Shown here: piece after piece, positions 41,206 through 53,290 of the stretch | How positions within the stretch are numbered: the stretch's first letter is position 1 | Layout: each line of letters starts with the position of its first letter | Assembly: GCA_026075535.2 (NCBI GenBank) | Contig: AP026545.1 | Span: 372,001 to 436,000, forward strand | Reading direction: 5' to 3' | Origin: Tricholoma matsutake | Lineage: Eukaryota; Basidiomycota; Agaricomycetes; Agaricales; Tricholomataceae | Length of the DNA: 64,000 bases | The notes under the pieces: model-generated | What the model was told of the DNA's origin: nothing | The model's database searches: none | The model's input: only the letters and a program-made list of their open reading frames with translations | Position numbers and translations under genes: made by a program

Positions 41206-42578
41206 TCGGACGATTTCTCATCCTGCCGTCGCTTCAACATATTTCTTACCACGAAGATTCAGAGATTATTCGATTGCAAACGCACTGGCCTACCGATTGC
41301 AAACGCGTCGTCAACCTGCAAGTTATAGCCCTCGACGATTTTTATTTTCTTCCCTTAATGTGTTACAGGCCGACTCCGCCGTTCTACAGCCTGGATTTCA
41401 TAAAGCACTGACAGTTCCACACCCCCAAGACGTTCTTCGGTCAGGTACTCAAGAAATACAAAAATACAATGCTTTCAACCGCCCAGTCCGGCCGCTTCCT
41501 AATACTGAGAACCCGGAACGAACATGACATCATTCACGTTTTTCTCCTACCACTCAGTTCGACGTCAACGAACCTCCGTTAGTCTGAAGCTCACGCAGGT
41601 GGCGGCGGGTTAGCGTGTTTCGATTCAAAGGACTCGGACCCAAGCTTGGCGGTAACACGATAAGTCAGGTACTGCAGAATACGGAGAGATGTATCTATGT
41701 TGCTTTACGCTGCTTTTACCTCAACCCCGACTCCGATTTATGCTGTCCACATCTGCAAATATAACACAGCGTTTGTTTCATCATGATAGAAGATAGTATT
41801 GACTCGGAGCATGCATGGTGGCGATCAGATCATAGCTTGGCGATGTCGATGAACGTCGAACAACGTCATCTGAGTCTGCGCCGCACATAGGGTTGTACGA
41901 GTCCTCAAGAAATAGTGACCACCGCCGATCTTTGATTGCAGGTCCAGTTACATCATCAGGGATACGACGTGCTCTCTTATTATGCTTCAATAGGGCTCAA
42001 TGGACCCTACGGAGCTCACGATTCCTTTCTTCCTTGCGGGAATCAACACCTTCGCCGTTAGATCATAGTGCGTGTGGCCCGTGAATCATAGTCATGCCAA
42101 TGCCAACATTGCGATAGCCGGAACCAGGACAATGGGGTGTTTTGGTCCGCGTCTTCTAGCCGCGCCATCAGATAAGCTGGAGCCTGGTATCGATGTACAA
42201 CCAATTCTATCTTCCAATCCCGGGGGTATCCATGTATTCAACCCCATTCACATGGTTGATGTTACCATGTACGTGATCTAAACATAGGGTTGGGTGAAAA
42301 AACTCCCGTCCTGCCAGTGCTACCCCCCTTGCGTTAGCTCGCAGAATCGAATATGGTATGCGGAAATTGTAAACCGTTTATAATGATGGTCAAAAAGGAT
42401 CCCCAGTCGCCTAGGATCGTTTCCACATCCACAGCTTCGTAGAGTCTGAGTCTTGCGGCTATCAACCTACCGTAGGTTCTGAAATACCAATAGTATGTGT
42501 GCTGTCACTCGATAGTGATCTCCAGTGCTGAACGTTGAACCCCGACGATGTTTGTGGCTAGGTTAAGTCTGTCAAGTC
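41206..42578. other. Intergenic, nothing convincing
   Basis: Trailing Gypsy sequence to about 41,540, then unique CpG-rich DNA. ORFs under 80 codons without recognisable domains. The last part is upstream of the secreted-protein gene. Confidence 0.5.
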
Positions 42579-43221
42579 ATGTTGCTTTTCAAAACCATGG
42601 TCTTGTGCTGGATGGCTGTTACCACCACGGCCGCACTAGCAGTTGTTGACGTTCTCGATGCTCGCAGTAATGAAACATATGATGTCCATCCACGGGCAAG
42701 TAAGTGCCAGAGATCGATCACTTCATTGTACATATCGTGACAATGTGGCATTTTGTACAGCCGCAGGGAGATTCATCCTTCCTACCGTCCAGTTTTTTGC
42801 CCACCGCATGAGACGTATGGTGGTTCCAGACAAGAATCTTTTCTTTTCTGGCCCGGGAGATTACGAGTTCAAAGCACGGATATATGCTCAGCAGCACGAT
42901 CTCCGCGTTCTCGTGGACTTTATGGATCCAACCATAACCGAGGAGGCTACCGATGTAGGTGGCGACGTATTGAAAGAGTACTGGCGCCGCGTCTCCCAGG
43001 CTTACTCTGAGGTAACCGTTGGCAAGACATACGTCTTATTGCCAGGTGACCCCCAGACCCTGGGTGCAACCTGGTACAAAGGGACCATCTGGGACACCGT
43101 TGAGTGGCCTATTTTACAGGAAAACAGTGCCGTATCACAGATATTACGCATCAATCCGACAATGTCACCTGCGCAGGGAATAAACCTCAAGCCGGCTTGG
43201 ACTAACCCGCCGAGCTTGTAA
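42579..43221 (+). CDS. Small secreted protein of unknown function
   Basis: Two exons, 42,579-42,699 and 42,761-43,221, joined over a 61-bp intron (GTAAGT...TTTGTACAG), giving 193 residues. The start MLLFKTMVLCWMAVTTTAAL is a good signal peptide. The mature part reads RFILPTVQFFAHRMR, FFSGPGDYEFKARIYAQQHDL, LVDFMDPTITEEATDVGGDV, TYVLLPGDPQTLGATWYKGT and WDTVEWPILQE. I recognise this as a recurrent secreted Basidiomycete protein type without a named function. Only one Cys after the signal, so not a hydrophobin. Frame intact; likely a real host gene. Confidence 0.75.
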
Positions 43222-45123
43222 CACATCTTCACTTCACCGGCATCTCAACTTCCAAGTGTATGTTCAGCTTTTTATACTTGTGTTTACTTGTCGTACTTAC
43301 AAGAATAACACCAGTCATCCGAGTCGATTGGAGTTATCGTTTACGATAACCATCCTAAGATTCATAGCATAGCTTCCATAGAATCTCAGTCGCGACTTGC
43401 GGAAGCCATTGGATGACTGAATGATCGACGGGGGGGAAGTCTGGGAAAGAGTGAAACCACTTATTATTTAGCTCGAAACTACCAAAAAAAAAACGAACCA
43501 GTGATGATGTGATATATAGATGCAATGTCTATGCCTGCGGACCTGTGCATGTGAGCCGTGCCGTGTGTAAAACCAACAGAAGGTTACAGAACGCGTTGAA
43601 CTTATTGACATCTGAGTGCCCCGTACATTTGAAGGACTATTCTCCGATACCTGGAATCCTGAAGACACGATTCTCTCTAACGCTAACCATCTCACGAATG
43701 ATTTATAGACCACTACTCTGGCGCGTCGGGTACTTAAGTACTTACTACTTACTTACTACTTACGAGTACCTCCTCACAGGAGAAAGTATTATTTATGTAA
43801 TGTACGCTTTTCTCTCCCTCTTATTCTCATGCCCTAATCCAACTACTTCCAGACCTCACATCAGGCGCCGGGATTCTTAACAATCTCTTCTACTTAACCC
43901 CCCGCTAGAAGCTCCATGCCTTCACCTCCAAACCTCCATCGCTACTGGAATCTCACAAACTCGAACATTTATCATGTTTCCTTCCCGGCGTCCTTGCCCT
44001 CGGTGCCTATCTTCTCCCAGAATCAATCTACGGTGACATCATAGTCTCTGCCAAGGACAGAAAACGCCATATGGGCTGCGAAGTGTCTATCATTTAATTG
44101 CTAGGCATCGTATACAGACTCTGTATCAGGGTTGGGGCCAGATGGGTTGAGGATGGATGATGAAGATGGGGAGAAGTGAGTTGTTGAAGAATTGGGAAGA
44201 TGGGGGTCGGGAAGGGATCCATCCCGGGGTTGGGGAAGACTAGAGCATAGAGCAGTGGGAGGGGAGGGATTATAAAGGAGGTGCAGGTAGGGCGTTCTGA
44301 GGTTGGTCTTTTTGTTTGTCTGGGTATGAAGAGGTTAGCTGATGGAGCACGGTGCATATAGACAATTGAGAGCATGTACATCCTGTGGAAAACAAGGGGC
44401 GGAGGGTCTTTGAAACAATCGAAAAGCATGCCAAGACAGAATAGGTGTATGAGAGCGTAGATACTAGACAAGGCGGACGATACCATTCTACAGCAATTGA
44501 TCAACGTATAAGATATGTTTTCCTGATGCCAAAGCTCGCAAGTTGAACTGTCCCTAACTATCCATCTTTTCACTCTGCCGCTAGAGTGAAACGACAGAGA
44601 TATATCATAGGTCGTTTCGGTTTGAACATCGAACAAAACGGGCGCCACCGTGCCCTTCGATAATGTGGCGCATCGGAGGAAACAGATGGATAGTATCGGC
44701 TGATCTATCATGATAACTGCCAGCGCGACAAATTGTGGCGCAAAAATTCTAACTTCTACCTCTCATGCAATCATAACAATATCACAGACCATCCCCCCTC
44801 AGGCTGCTGACATTACGTGACAAGTCAGTCAACGATGCTAGGGACGAGTGGTTGTCTTGTGAAATTCCTGTGTGAATATTGAAGCCTCACTACAGCCAGC
44901 GACTGGTGACTATCGATATCAAAACCAATCCCGCTACCGTTTTAGAGGCTTGTGTTTCCAGGGCTTTAAGCCGGGCGTTGTGCATCACCACCGCCGATCT
45001 AGAAGATATCGAAACCAGGCGCACTAGCACATGAAAGTGCTATACCGACAATCGTATTTCTATAGAGACACCCCCTGAGGTTTGGTACGCTCTGTCGATT
45101 TCTTCCAACACCCATCACCCCAG
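43222..45123. other. Intergenic; one unsupported minus ORF
   Basis: A 205-codon minus frame at 44,094-44,711 has no recognisable domain and odd composition (Pro/Leu/Cys/His-rich end), so I do not call it a gene. A TACTTACTACTTAC microsatellite lies near 43,735-43,770. The final 200 bp precedes the neprosin gene. Confidence 0.5.
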
Positions 45124-46540
45124 ATGCGAATTCCGTATCTCGCAATGCAGTGCTATCACATTTATTCTACATCTCTGCTATTGACCGTCCTCACTCTCCT
45201 GGGTGCAGTTCGATCTGCAGAAACCGCCTCAGGTAAGCGTGAATAACCCGTCATCTGTTTTTTGTAACTGTATCGACCTCACCATGGGAATAGCAGGCAA
45301 TGTATCCTTCGTATCCTTCCAAGACTTCATCCAAGGGATGACGTCCACCTCGTTCAACACTTTTTCAAGCAGGGCAGTGCAGCACGAGGGAGCATTCGAG
45401 GAGATGAGGTCCCACATCCTGAAGATGTACGCCGGCGTGACTGCGCATGCGAAAGTCACTTCTTTCGTCTCCGCGGATCAGCATGTGGACTGTATTGCGA
45501 TCATGGAGCAGCCTTCTGTATTTCATTTGGGCATTAAAAACGTTAAGAAGCCTCCTTTGCCCTTAACACCCCCCGCTGGCTATCAAACGAATCATACTAC
45601 GGTTTCATATGTGGATTCGCTGCTGAAGAAAGGGCTGAAGGACCAATTCGGGAACACAATGTCCTGCCCTACAGATACGATCCCAATGTCGAGGTTGACA
45701 ATGGATAGGCTGACGCAGTTTTCGACGTTGAAAGACTTTTTCGCCAAGCACCCCGGTGGTACCGCGGCATTGCAACAACGCGGGGCACATGTCTCACGAG
45801 CGACTTGGGACCCTGTGCGTAAATATGCGGCAGGTCACCAGGCGGTGGTCAACTATGGCGGAAATTCATGGATGGAATTGTGGCTCCCCATCGGCGACTA
45901 TTCGGTTGGCCATCAAAGATACTCGAGTGGCACTCAAACAGTCGAGGGGGGTTGGGCGGTGTATCCACAGCACTTCCAGACAACGGACGGCGTGCTGTAC
46001 ATTTACTGGAACTCAGGGAAGACAGGCTGCTTCAATCTGGACTGCCCGGGTTTCGTGCAGGTTGACAAGAATTGGGGTTTGGGTGGGAGATTCCCCGATC
46101 ATTATAGCACCCCGCAGCAGAGGTGGGGGTTCCGGATGCAGTGGAAGTTGCTTAAGGGGGACTGGTGGCTCTTCCTCGATGGGTCAGGGGCATACGAGTC
46201 TATAGGGTACTATCCGACGTCAATTTACGGTGGGGGCCAATTGTCGAGGAATGCGGAGCAGATTGAGTTTGGGGGGGAGGTTGGGAGGTTTGTTGGCGAT
46301 CCATGGCCGCAGATGGGGAATGGGATTATGTCGTCGTCGTCGGCGGGGGCAGTGACAGCTGCAAGTCAGTTCTTAATCTACTACGACCCGCATAATCAGG
46401 ATGGCGGCACTGGCGTGTATGCTAACCTCTTCCCTCGGGGGGATCTTCCCTGTTATTCTGTCAATGTGTTCCCAAATGGTTCTATACCTGGTGACGGGGC
46501 TTTGATCCATTATGGTGGCGGAGGAGGTACGGCGTGCTGA
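45124..46540 (+). CDS. Secreted neprosin-domain protein
   Basis: Two exons, 45,124-45,232 and 45,294-46,540, with a GTAAGC...AATAG intron; 451 residues. Signal peptide from MRIPYLAMQCYHIYS through LLLTVLTLLGAVRSA. The C-terminal ~250 residues match the neprosin (DUF239) fold: GGNSWMELWLPIGDYSVGHQ, SGTQTVEGGWAVYPQHF, LYIYWNSGKTGCFNLDCPGF, then DWWLFLDGSGAYESIGYYP and EQIEFGGEVGRF. Neprosins are glutamic-type prolyl endopeptidases; Glu residues in QTVEGGW and in FGGEV are where catalytic glutamates could lie, but that is inferred. It acts outside the cell if secreted as predicted. The N-terminal ~180 residues are less conserved, perhaps a propeptide. Intact host gene. Confidence 0.85.
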
Positions 46541-47195
46541 GCATAAGGTAGATCTCATTCAGAATCAACTTGATCACGTGAAATGAGTGACATTCTCCAA
46601 ATCATTTGGCTACACGCCCAGAGCTTCATTTGCGTCTGACCTACAATTTGTAAATTTCAGTTATGTAAATCCGAAACTGATTTGAGTAAATTTCAATATA
46701 AACTGAAGTCTGCTTTGAAATGAAATTGTTTGCGTGTGATTTGAGATCAGACTCAAGCTGAGCTTGAAACCGTTGGAACACGCGTTCAACTCAATCTGCT
46801 GGCACTGCAGCCGCGCTTATCGATCGTAGCGATAATCGAGTTCGATCGACATTTTGATTCCGCTATGCATGAGGATGACCGTACCAGTACTCCTAGGACT
46901 GCCATCGATTCTCTCAGTCATTAGTTTCATACCATTACTCTGCTATAAAATTTTCCTATCCGTCGATCACAACTTTGCAGAACATATTTTCCCGCCGCCT
47001 TTCGTGCCGCTCTCATCCTCCCGAGGCCTAAATTTCCAATGCTGACCTATATGAATACCCCTGAGATGAATCTACTGTCTCACTCTCCTCAGTGTGCTCC
47101 ACCTGGATGTCCAAGGACTGACAATGTCTACACCTTCTTTTCAGAATTCAATTGGTGATACCGTCTTGATATTGCTAGAAGATCTCATCTTTCAT
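46541..47195. other. Intergenic, no gene seen
   Basis: A/T-rich repeats of AAATTTCA/GTAAAT near 46,640-46,700. No supported ORF; transition from host island to transposon DNA. Confidence 0.5.
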
Positions 47196-48993
47196 CTCAT
47201 TCAGTATGGCAAGCAGGCAATGGGCTGAACAAAAACAAATGGATGTGCCGAGTGTGTAAGGATAACATCTGGCGCGACATTCGCGGCGCGCTTCGACATG
47301 AGAGTGCTCAGTCCCATCAGCAAAATGTTCAGCATTTCCTGGCCATGAGAGATGAATCTACGTCTGTGCCTGCTTCTTCCGCCACCTATGTCCCCACAGA
47401 TGTCCGAGGGCCGCTGATGGAAGTCCTCCACGACTTGCAAAACCCACAATATATCCCTTTGCCTCCTCCACCCGAAGCTCCTCAGATGGAATTGGACTAC
47501 GATATGATTGCCCCTAACCTAGAGGATCTCCCTACTGTGATAGATCCAGTTGCAGGACTCGCACTGACATTGCAAGACTGGCTACAAAATGGTCCTGAAA
47601 CAGCGCCCTCTGATGAAAGCAGTGATGATGAGGATTTTCAATTTGCCCATAGTCGCAATGCACATGAAGGTAATGAGTTAGAGTAATATGTGAACCTCTC
47701 ACTCAGGCTATTTCATAGACGACGATTTATTGTTTGGCACCCATCGAACTCGCACTACTCACGCGAACCGTGAAGCTGGCGCTGATCCTAATTGGTATCC
47801 CTGGACGGAGAAAGCAGTTCGTGCACTTTTTTTTGGCAAGTAGTGGTTTTCTTAAAATGGTGTCTAGACATGCATATTAGACATCCTTCAGCATCTACCA
47901 CACGCCATCTTCTCTGATGAACAAATGAGAGTCATCTTATGGGGAATGGAGGTTTTCGGCATCAATGGGCTACCCTCGGTCGAAGTCATGAAGGATATTG
48001 ACCGACTACTTCAGTCATACTGTGGTGTTGATACAATAGAATACAAAGGAGTTTTTGGACATGTGTATTATGTCAATGATCTGGGTAAGCTGATTGTTCA
48101 GGTGCATCCTTATTCACTCTTCTCGACATGGTAGTCTTAATGATAATATGTATTAGGAAATGGCAAATCCCCGGGTTAGAAAACATATCCATCATTTTCC
48201 TGAAGACTCTGGCGAGTATCTTGAGCAATGTTGGCAAGCACAACATTGGCTTCATGATATCGACCTGATGCTAGCAACACCAATGGTTCATGTTGGGCCA
48301 ATGTTGGGCACCAAGATTGCTATGTTTTTGAACCTGCAAAATTACATGATGGAACTATTATCATTCCTGAGCAGTGGTTTACACAAAAGATTTGTGGCCA
48401 AGATGTCTACTTTGCGAAGGCTTGGCATACATGTTCCATTATTGGCAACAATGGCCAGTGTGATTATATAGTGCTTGGATATGACTCCCTGGAGGTCTCT
48501 GTGGGCGAGCTCCTGCTATCAATGCCTCAATTACTACAAACTTACAAGTCTGATGATCTTCCTGACCCATGAGCGATCATTGGTGGGCATTTATCTGTCC
48601 ACATGGCTATTGAGATACTAATGAGTGATGATGACAAGGTATCATCAAAGCGCCAGACTGTGGTGTCTGCCCATGGACTCTTACTGAACCTGCCAGAGGG
48701 AATTGTTACTGCGAGCTGGCTAATGGACACCGTGTGGTGTCATTCATGATTTGGCTTTATTGTGATGACACATCTGGGAATGTCTCTAAGAAGTGGAACA
48801 AGCACAATTCTTTTTTATTCACAGCAGCAGGACTGCTGCGATCTATGGCTCAACAAGAAAGCAATGTTCACTTTTTGTCGACATCAAACATTGCTCCACC
48901 CCCCCCCTGCAGATGCTGGATGGAATTGTGATGCAACTAGAGTATGTAGATAATGTTATATCCCTGCATTCCGTTCATCATTTTTTATCCATA
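47196..48993 (+). pseudogene. Plavaka-like transposon protein, N-terminal part
   Basis: Begins with a C2H2-like finger (KWMCRVCKDNIWRDI...RHESAQSHQQN). Introns occur near 47,669-47,706 and 47,838-47,880. Then WYPWTEKAVRALFFG, VFGINGLPSVEVMKDIDRLL, GVFGHVYYVNDLG, EMANPRVRKHIHHFPEDSGE, IIIPEQWFTQKICGQDVYFAKAWH, FMIWLYCDDTSGNVSKKWNK and NVHFLSTSNIAPP. This series is familiar from large Agaricomycete transposon proteins that I associate with Plavaka (CACTA-like) elements; the family name is from memory. Stops (near 48,571 and 48,748) and shifted frames show decay. It is truncated at H2 (49,003), after a donor-like GTATGT at 48,943. Confidence 0.6.
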
Positions 48994-49324
48994 GGTTCTG
49001 TCTAGGGAAGGGCACGGGTACACCTGCAGGTGGAATTGGCACATACTGCACCTGTACCCACCTATACTGCACCCATATAAATACCACACCCATGGGTGCA
49101 GGTATTTACCACAGTGTTTGCCCAAGTACCATGGTGGGCATACACTGAGGTACACCACACTACCGAGAGGCTAACACCATGGGACATACCTGCTGTGTCT
49201 GACTCCCAGTCCTGCTGATCACTCCCATTGATAGCCCCTACATTCCAGACAATGAGCTATTGCTCAATACTGTGCTGCAGGGGCTGTACTAGGGTGGTGG
49301 CAGGTGTTGGTACCATTGCTCCCC

Positions 49325-49760
49325 ATTTTTACCCTGCGAGCAGTTGCTCAGTGGCGGTTGGGGGTGCTATGGTGGTAGTGGTGGTGGTGGCCATTGTCAT
49401 TGTCATTGTTGAGCCTGCTCCCTCTTCCTCTTGTCCCCATCCTTGTTGCTCCCCATTTCCACCCCGTGAGCAGTTGCTCGCAGTGGCAGTTGGGGGTGCT
49501 ATGGTGGTAGCGGTGGTGGTGGCCATCATTGTCATCATTGTGCCGGCTCCTTCCTGCTGTTCCCATCCTTGTTGCTCCCTGTTTCCACCCCATGAGCAGT
49601 TGCTCACAGCGGCGGTTGGGGGTGCTATGGTGGTGGTGGTGGTGGTGGTGGTGGCTGTCATTGTTGTCATCATGCCAGCTCCTTCCCATTGTCCTGTCCC
49701 CATTGTTCCCTGTTTCCACCCCACAAGCAATTGCTCACAGCAGTGGTGGTGGGTGCTGTG
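49325..49760 (+). repeat. Tandem ~128-bp repeat with GAGCAGTTGCTC
   Basis: Four units starting near 49,330, 49,453, 49,577 and 49,707. Each contains the palindromic GAGCAGTTGCTC (or variant), GGCGGTTGGGGGTGCTATGG and a GGTGGT run, then CCCATCCTTGTTGCTCCC. Long ORFs in several frames here (Val/Cys/His-rich) are repeat artefacts. Confidence 0.85.
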
Positions 49761-49984
49761 GTGGTGGTGGCCATCGTTGTGATGGTGGTGGGTTGCAGAG
49801 GGGTTGGGGCATCAGTGATGTGGTGTGTTTCAGGCAAGATAGTACTTACCTTGTGGGTATCCCCCTCCAGAGGTCTTCTGGCCCCCCTCTGCTGACTCCT
49901 GTCCATTATTGAGAACCTCACATCCCAGTTGAATGGGGAGGAGGGGGTTTGTGCAGTCGCAGTTGGGCATGGGTCATGTGGTGT

Positions 49985-50330
49985 CAGCAATCATCATTAC
50001 CAGTAGTTTAGAACATAAGAAGTAAAGAAAAATGATTAGTTAGTTAATCAGAACAAGAATGAAAAATAAACTTACCGTGGGCCCAAATGATGCAGTTATC
50101 ATTTGGGCCATGTCATGTAGGGGATACTCCTCACATCCCATTTGGACAGGGAGGAGGGGATTTGCATGGTCAAAATTGGGCCGTGGGTCATCTGGTGTTG
50201 GCAACCATCATTACCAGTAGTTTGGAATCTAAAAAGTAAAGAAAAGTAATTAGTTAGTTAATCAGAACAAGAATGAATGAGAAAAAACTTACCATGAGCC
50301 AAGTCGTTTGGGCCATGTCACATCCAAAAT
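49985..50330 (-). other. Two copies of the H-element intron module
   Basis: Minus strand: CATTTGGGCCCACGGTAAGT then A/T-rich sequence with TTAACTAACTAA and CTACTGGTAATGATG. A second copy lies about 190 bp away. Matches H1b 13,685-13,985. Confidence 0.55.
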
Positions 50331-50608
50331 GGGTCAGTTGTGTCATCTCATGTTGGCACCTGTCAAGTGGTGGTGGAGCTGGGTGAGCAATGTAAAGTCA
50401 AATGCATTGACAAAGGGAGAAGGGTGATGCATCCTTGTTGATCAATCTGTGGCAACTTCCAGGTACCAAACAATTACCTGTAAATAACTGTGACACCACA
50501 CAAATGGGTACGGTATGTCACAGGTACAGCATTTCAGCACCCATACCCATACCTGTCAAACCCATTGGACTTTTACTGTGGGTTTACCCATACCCATGTC
50601 CCACCTTA

Positions 50609-52156
50609 GTCGACCCACACGGCATCTTACAGGACATGGCTAGAGGAGATGGATCATGTTCATACATTCACACTGAAGACAACCGAGTGCACTACTTTAC
50701 AACCCAAAGAGATCTAATCAGAAACAAGAAGTGAGCACGTCATCTTATTCAAACAAAAAAAAACTTACATCAGACTGGCAACATTCAGGTTCAATGCCTG
50801 TGAGCTGCAAATGTTCTGTGTCGGTGACATCGTACAACTCCAACTCTCCTTTGTGACTGTACCTGTGAAAGGAGGACACCAAAGGATGTTATTGGTGCTG
50901 CGATCGATAGTGCTATTGAAGTGGGGCTCTAGCATGGTTCATACACAATTGGAATATTGAAATAGCTGAAGGATTCTTTCTTGCATAGATGAAAGATGAG
51001 CTGATGTCAAGCGATGCAACATCAATTCAAATATCAATCAAGGTGCCTCCAAAAACTCGAAGTCTGAAATGAAGGATTGGTATGGTCAGTTGGATGAGGA
51101 TATCAGCAGTGAGAGAGTGGAGAAGTGCAATAAGATGGTTGTCGACACTCAAGGGGAAGTCCATGTCAATCCATAGAATTACAATACAAGAAGTGGTATA
51201 CCATGTGTTTTCAATTAGATAGTGTTAGGGGGATGCTACATCATGCCCATGGAAGAAAACAAAGGCCTCATTGTGGACAAGGGGCTTCCCATCAATGATG
51301 AGGTTCCAGTACCAGTGAAGATCCTGAGACAGCAGCCTCGAAGTTGCGAGGGCTTACACATTTTGCAGGAGAAATGACTCGTCACCAAGGGCAAGCATTA
51401 GGGGGATGCAACTACATCACACTCTGGAAGGATGAATGCCTCATTGTGGTGATGAGGGCTTGTGTCAACAACAATTTGGTGTAGGAAGTGATCACCATGA
51501 TGGTGGGGGTAGGAAAGAGGTAATCTGAGTCTGATCTATTGAGAGATGACAAAGCAGTGGCCAATAACCACATTATGGAAAATACTTGTAATGTAAAAAT
51601 AAATAAAAATCACCTGCGATATAGTCAAGGTAGTGACCAATATCCACATTGCAGATGGAACACAGTCAAGGCGGTGGCCAATATCCATGTTATGGAAGAA
51701 TCTTGTAATGTAAAAATGGAAGTTGACCAACTCACCTGTTTCCCTCTTCATGATGAAATGAGCAGTGGACATTGAGGTGGTTACTGGAGGCGGCCTCTGA
51801 TTGGCATTGGCACTGGAAGTCTAGAGCTATGAGATGGCTTGCTCTGAGTCATCATTCCAGTTCAAGGTAACTGTGACAAGTCACAAATATCAACATATTG
51901 CATGACTGCAGACTAACTAGTAAGTTTTGGCACTGCATCAGAACTCTGAGAGTTAGGAAGAATGCCTGGCAAGCACTGCAACAATAGATTGGACATCTGT
52001 AGGGAGGTGAGCTTACATGTGATGTTCACAACACATGCAAGCATTCCTATCATTCGCTGGCAGTTACTGCAACAATAGATTGGACATTTCCCACAGTAGC
52101 CCAAGTCGGTGATATGACTTTGTCTCAATAAATTGAGAACTTGGAATAAGCATTTA
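50609..52156. other. Unassigned sequence between H2 and M1
   Basis: Minus-strand pieces such as HWYWNLIIDGKPLVHNEAFVFF (about 51,245-51,325) and a second HNEAF-like copy (about 51,420-51,470) suggest a decayed gene with an internal duplication. Short direct repeats occur: CTTGTAATGTAAAAAT at 51,585 and 51,700, and CTGCAACAATAGATTGGACA at 51,976 and 52,067. No complete gene or family identified. Confidence 0.4.
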
Positions 52157-52226
52157 CAGCACTTTGCATAGAGGATGGCAGTTGGGCAGAATTTGAATTG
52201 AAAAGCAAATTTGCTACTTAGCAATT
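52157..52226 (+). repeat. M1 left terminal inverted repeat
   Basis: About 88% identical over 67 bp to the reverse complement of 63,195-63,264. Confidence 0.85.
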
Positions 52227-52256
52227 TTTTGTGATAAGTTGTAGTCATCAACCACG

Positions 52257-53290
52257 ATGTTCCGTAAAATCAGCCACAATGTCAAGATTGCTGCCCTCAA
52301 CTTGTATGAGGGTGAAGTTCTTCCTCTTCCTGACATTCTAGCTTGCATGGGCTTTTCTGAATGGACTTTCTATTGTGTTCTCAAACTTTGGAGGGAAACT
52401 GGTAGTTGTCTCACACCGACATGCTGCTTGTACTGGATGCCCTCATTTGCTCCATTATGACAATATTCAATATCTCTTATGTCTGGTTCAACATTGACCA
52501 GACTGGTTTCTTGATGAATTTCTCAATCTCCTCAAAACCAATCACTTTGTTTCTGTTTACTACACTACAATCTACCGAGAACTTGAACGTGCTGGGATGT
52601 CCCATAAGAAGTTGAAGATCATTGTGAAAGAGAGAAATGAACCACTCTGGAATGACTACATGTGACACAAGGCACAGTACAGTCCTGAGCAACTTGGGTT
52701 CCTTGACAAAACATCAAAAAATGATAAGACTCCTAGCCGATGCTATGGCAGAGGCAAGAAGGGATGATGAGCTCAAACAAAGCAAGTATTTGTGTGAGGT
52801 CAAAGACTATCTGCAGAGGGTTTGCTGACAGTTGAGGGGATCATAGCGAGCACAGTGGTTGAAGCATGAAGGCTTTCTACAGTTTCTGGAGAACCAAGTG
52901 GTGTGCTGCTACCTATTCTCATTATTCAGCAACTGAAAATGTGTAGCTTCCACTCTGCTCTCCATTCCCTGGGCCACTGAGTGTACTGGTAATGGATAAT
53001 GCTCATATTCACCATGGTGATGAAATTGTTGAGCTGGTTGAACAACATGGTACACCTTGATTTGTCGACCATTCAATCATTGAGAACCATGGTGACAGGT
53101 GTACATCTCGTATTTCTTCCCCCTTATTCTTCTGATCTCAATCCTATTGAGGCTTTCTTGAAGATCAAGGCATGGATCTGATGCAACAATGACATCTTTT
53201 CACCTGCAACTGGGGAAGATCTCATGTATGATATGCAAGAGGTGCAGAACATAATCACAGAATCAGATGCAATTGGGTACTTTATACATG
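52257..53290 (+). pseudogene. M1 Tc1/mariner-like transposase
   Basis: Start MFRKISHNVKIAALNLYEGE with an N-terminal helix-turn-helix (LPDILACMGFSEWTFYCVLKL). The core follows in broken frames: YRELERAGMSHKKLK, QLGFLDKTSKNDKTPSRCYG (first Asp), VLVMDNAHIHHGDEIVELVE (second Asp) and FLPPYSSDLNPIE...KIKAWI (third acidic). Between the second and third motifs about 50 bp appears inserted near 53,050. Stops at about 52,663, 52,730 and 52,826 inactivate it. The motif series is that of DDE_3 Tc1/mariner transposases of Agaricomycetes. Confidence 0.8.

Larger units (their letters stand above)
49003..50608. mobile_element. H2: repeat-rich non-autonomous element
   Basis: Imperfect inverted ends TAGGGAAGGGCACGGGTA (left) and TAAGGTGGGACATGGGTA (right, read inward), each followed by more GGGTA words, a hAT-like style. 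No 8-bp duplication is clear; GTC flanks both ends. The interior holds four ~128-bp tandem units and two minus-strand copies of the intron module also seen in H1a and H1b. No transposase. Confidence 0.65.

Noticed and set aside
44094..44711. 205-codon minus-strand ORF
   Set aside because: No recognisable domain, no homologous feel, and composition like translated non-coding DNA; not enough support for a gene.
49228..49912. ORFs of 120-184 codons over the H2 tandem repeats
   Set aside because: Repeat-derived; all frames of both strands stay open and the peptides are simple repeats.
49003..50608. 8-bp duplication for H2
   Set aside because: GTTCTGTC on the left and GTCGACCC on the right do not match; only a 3-bp GTC is shared, too short to assert.
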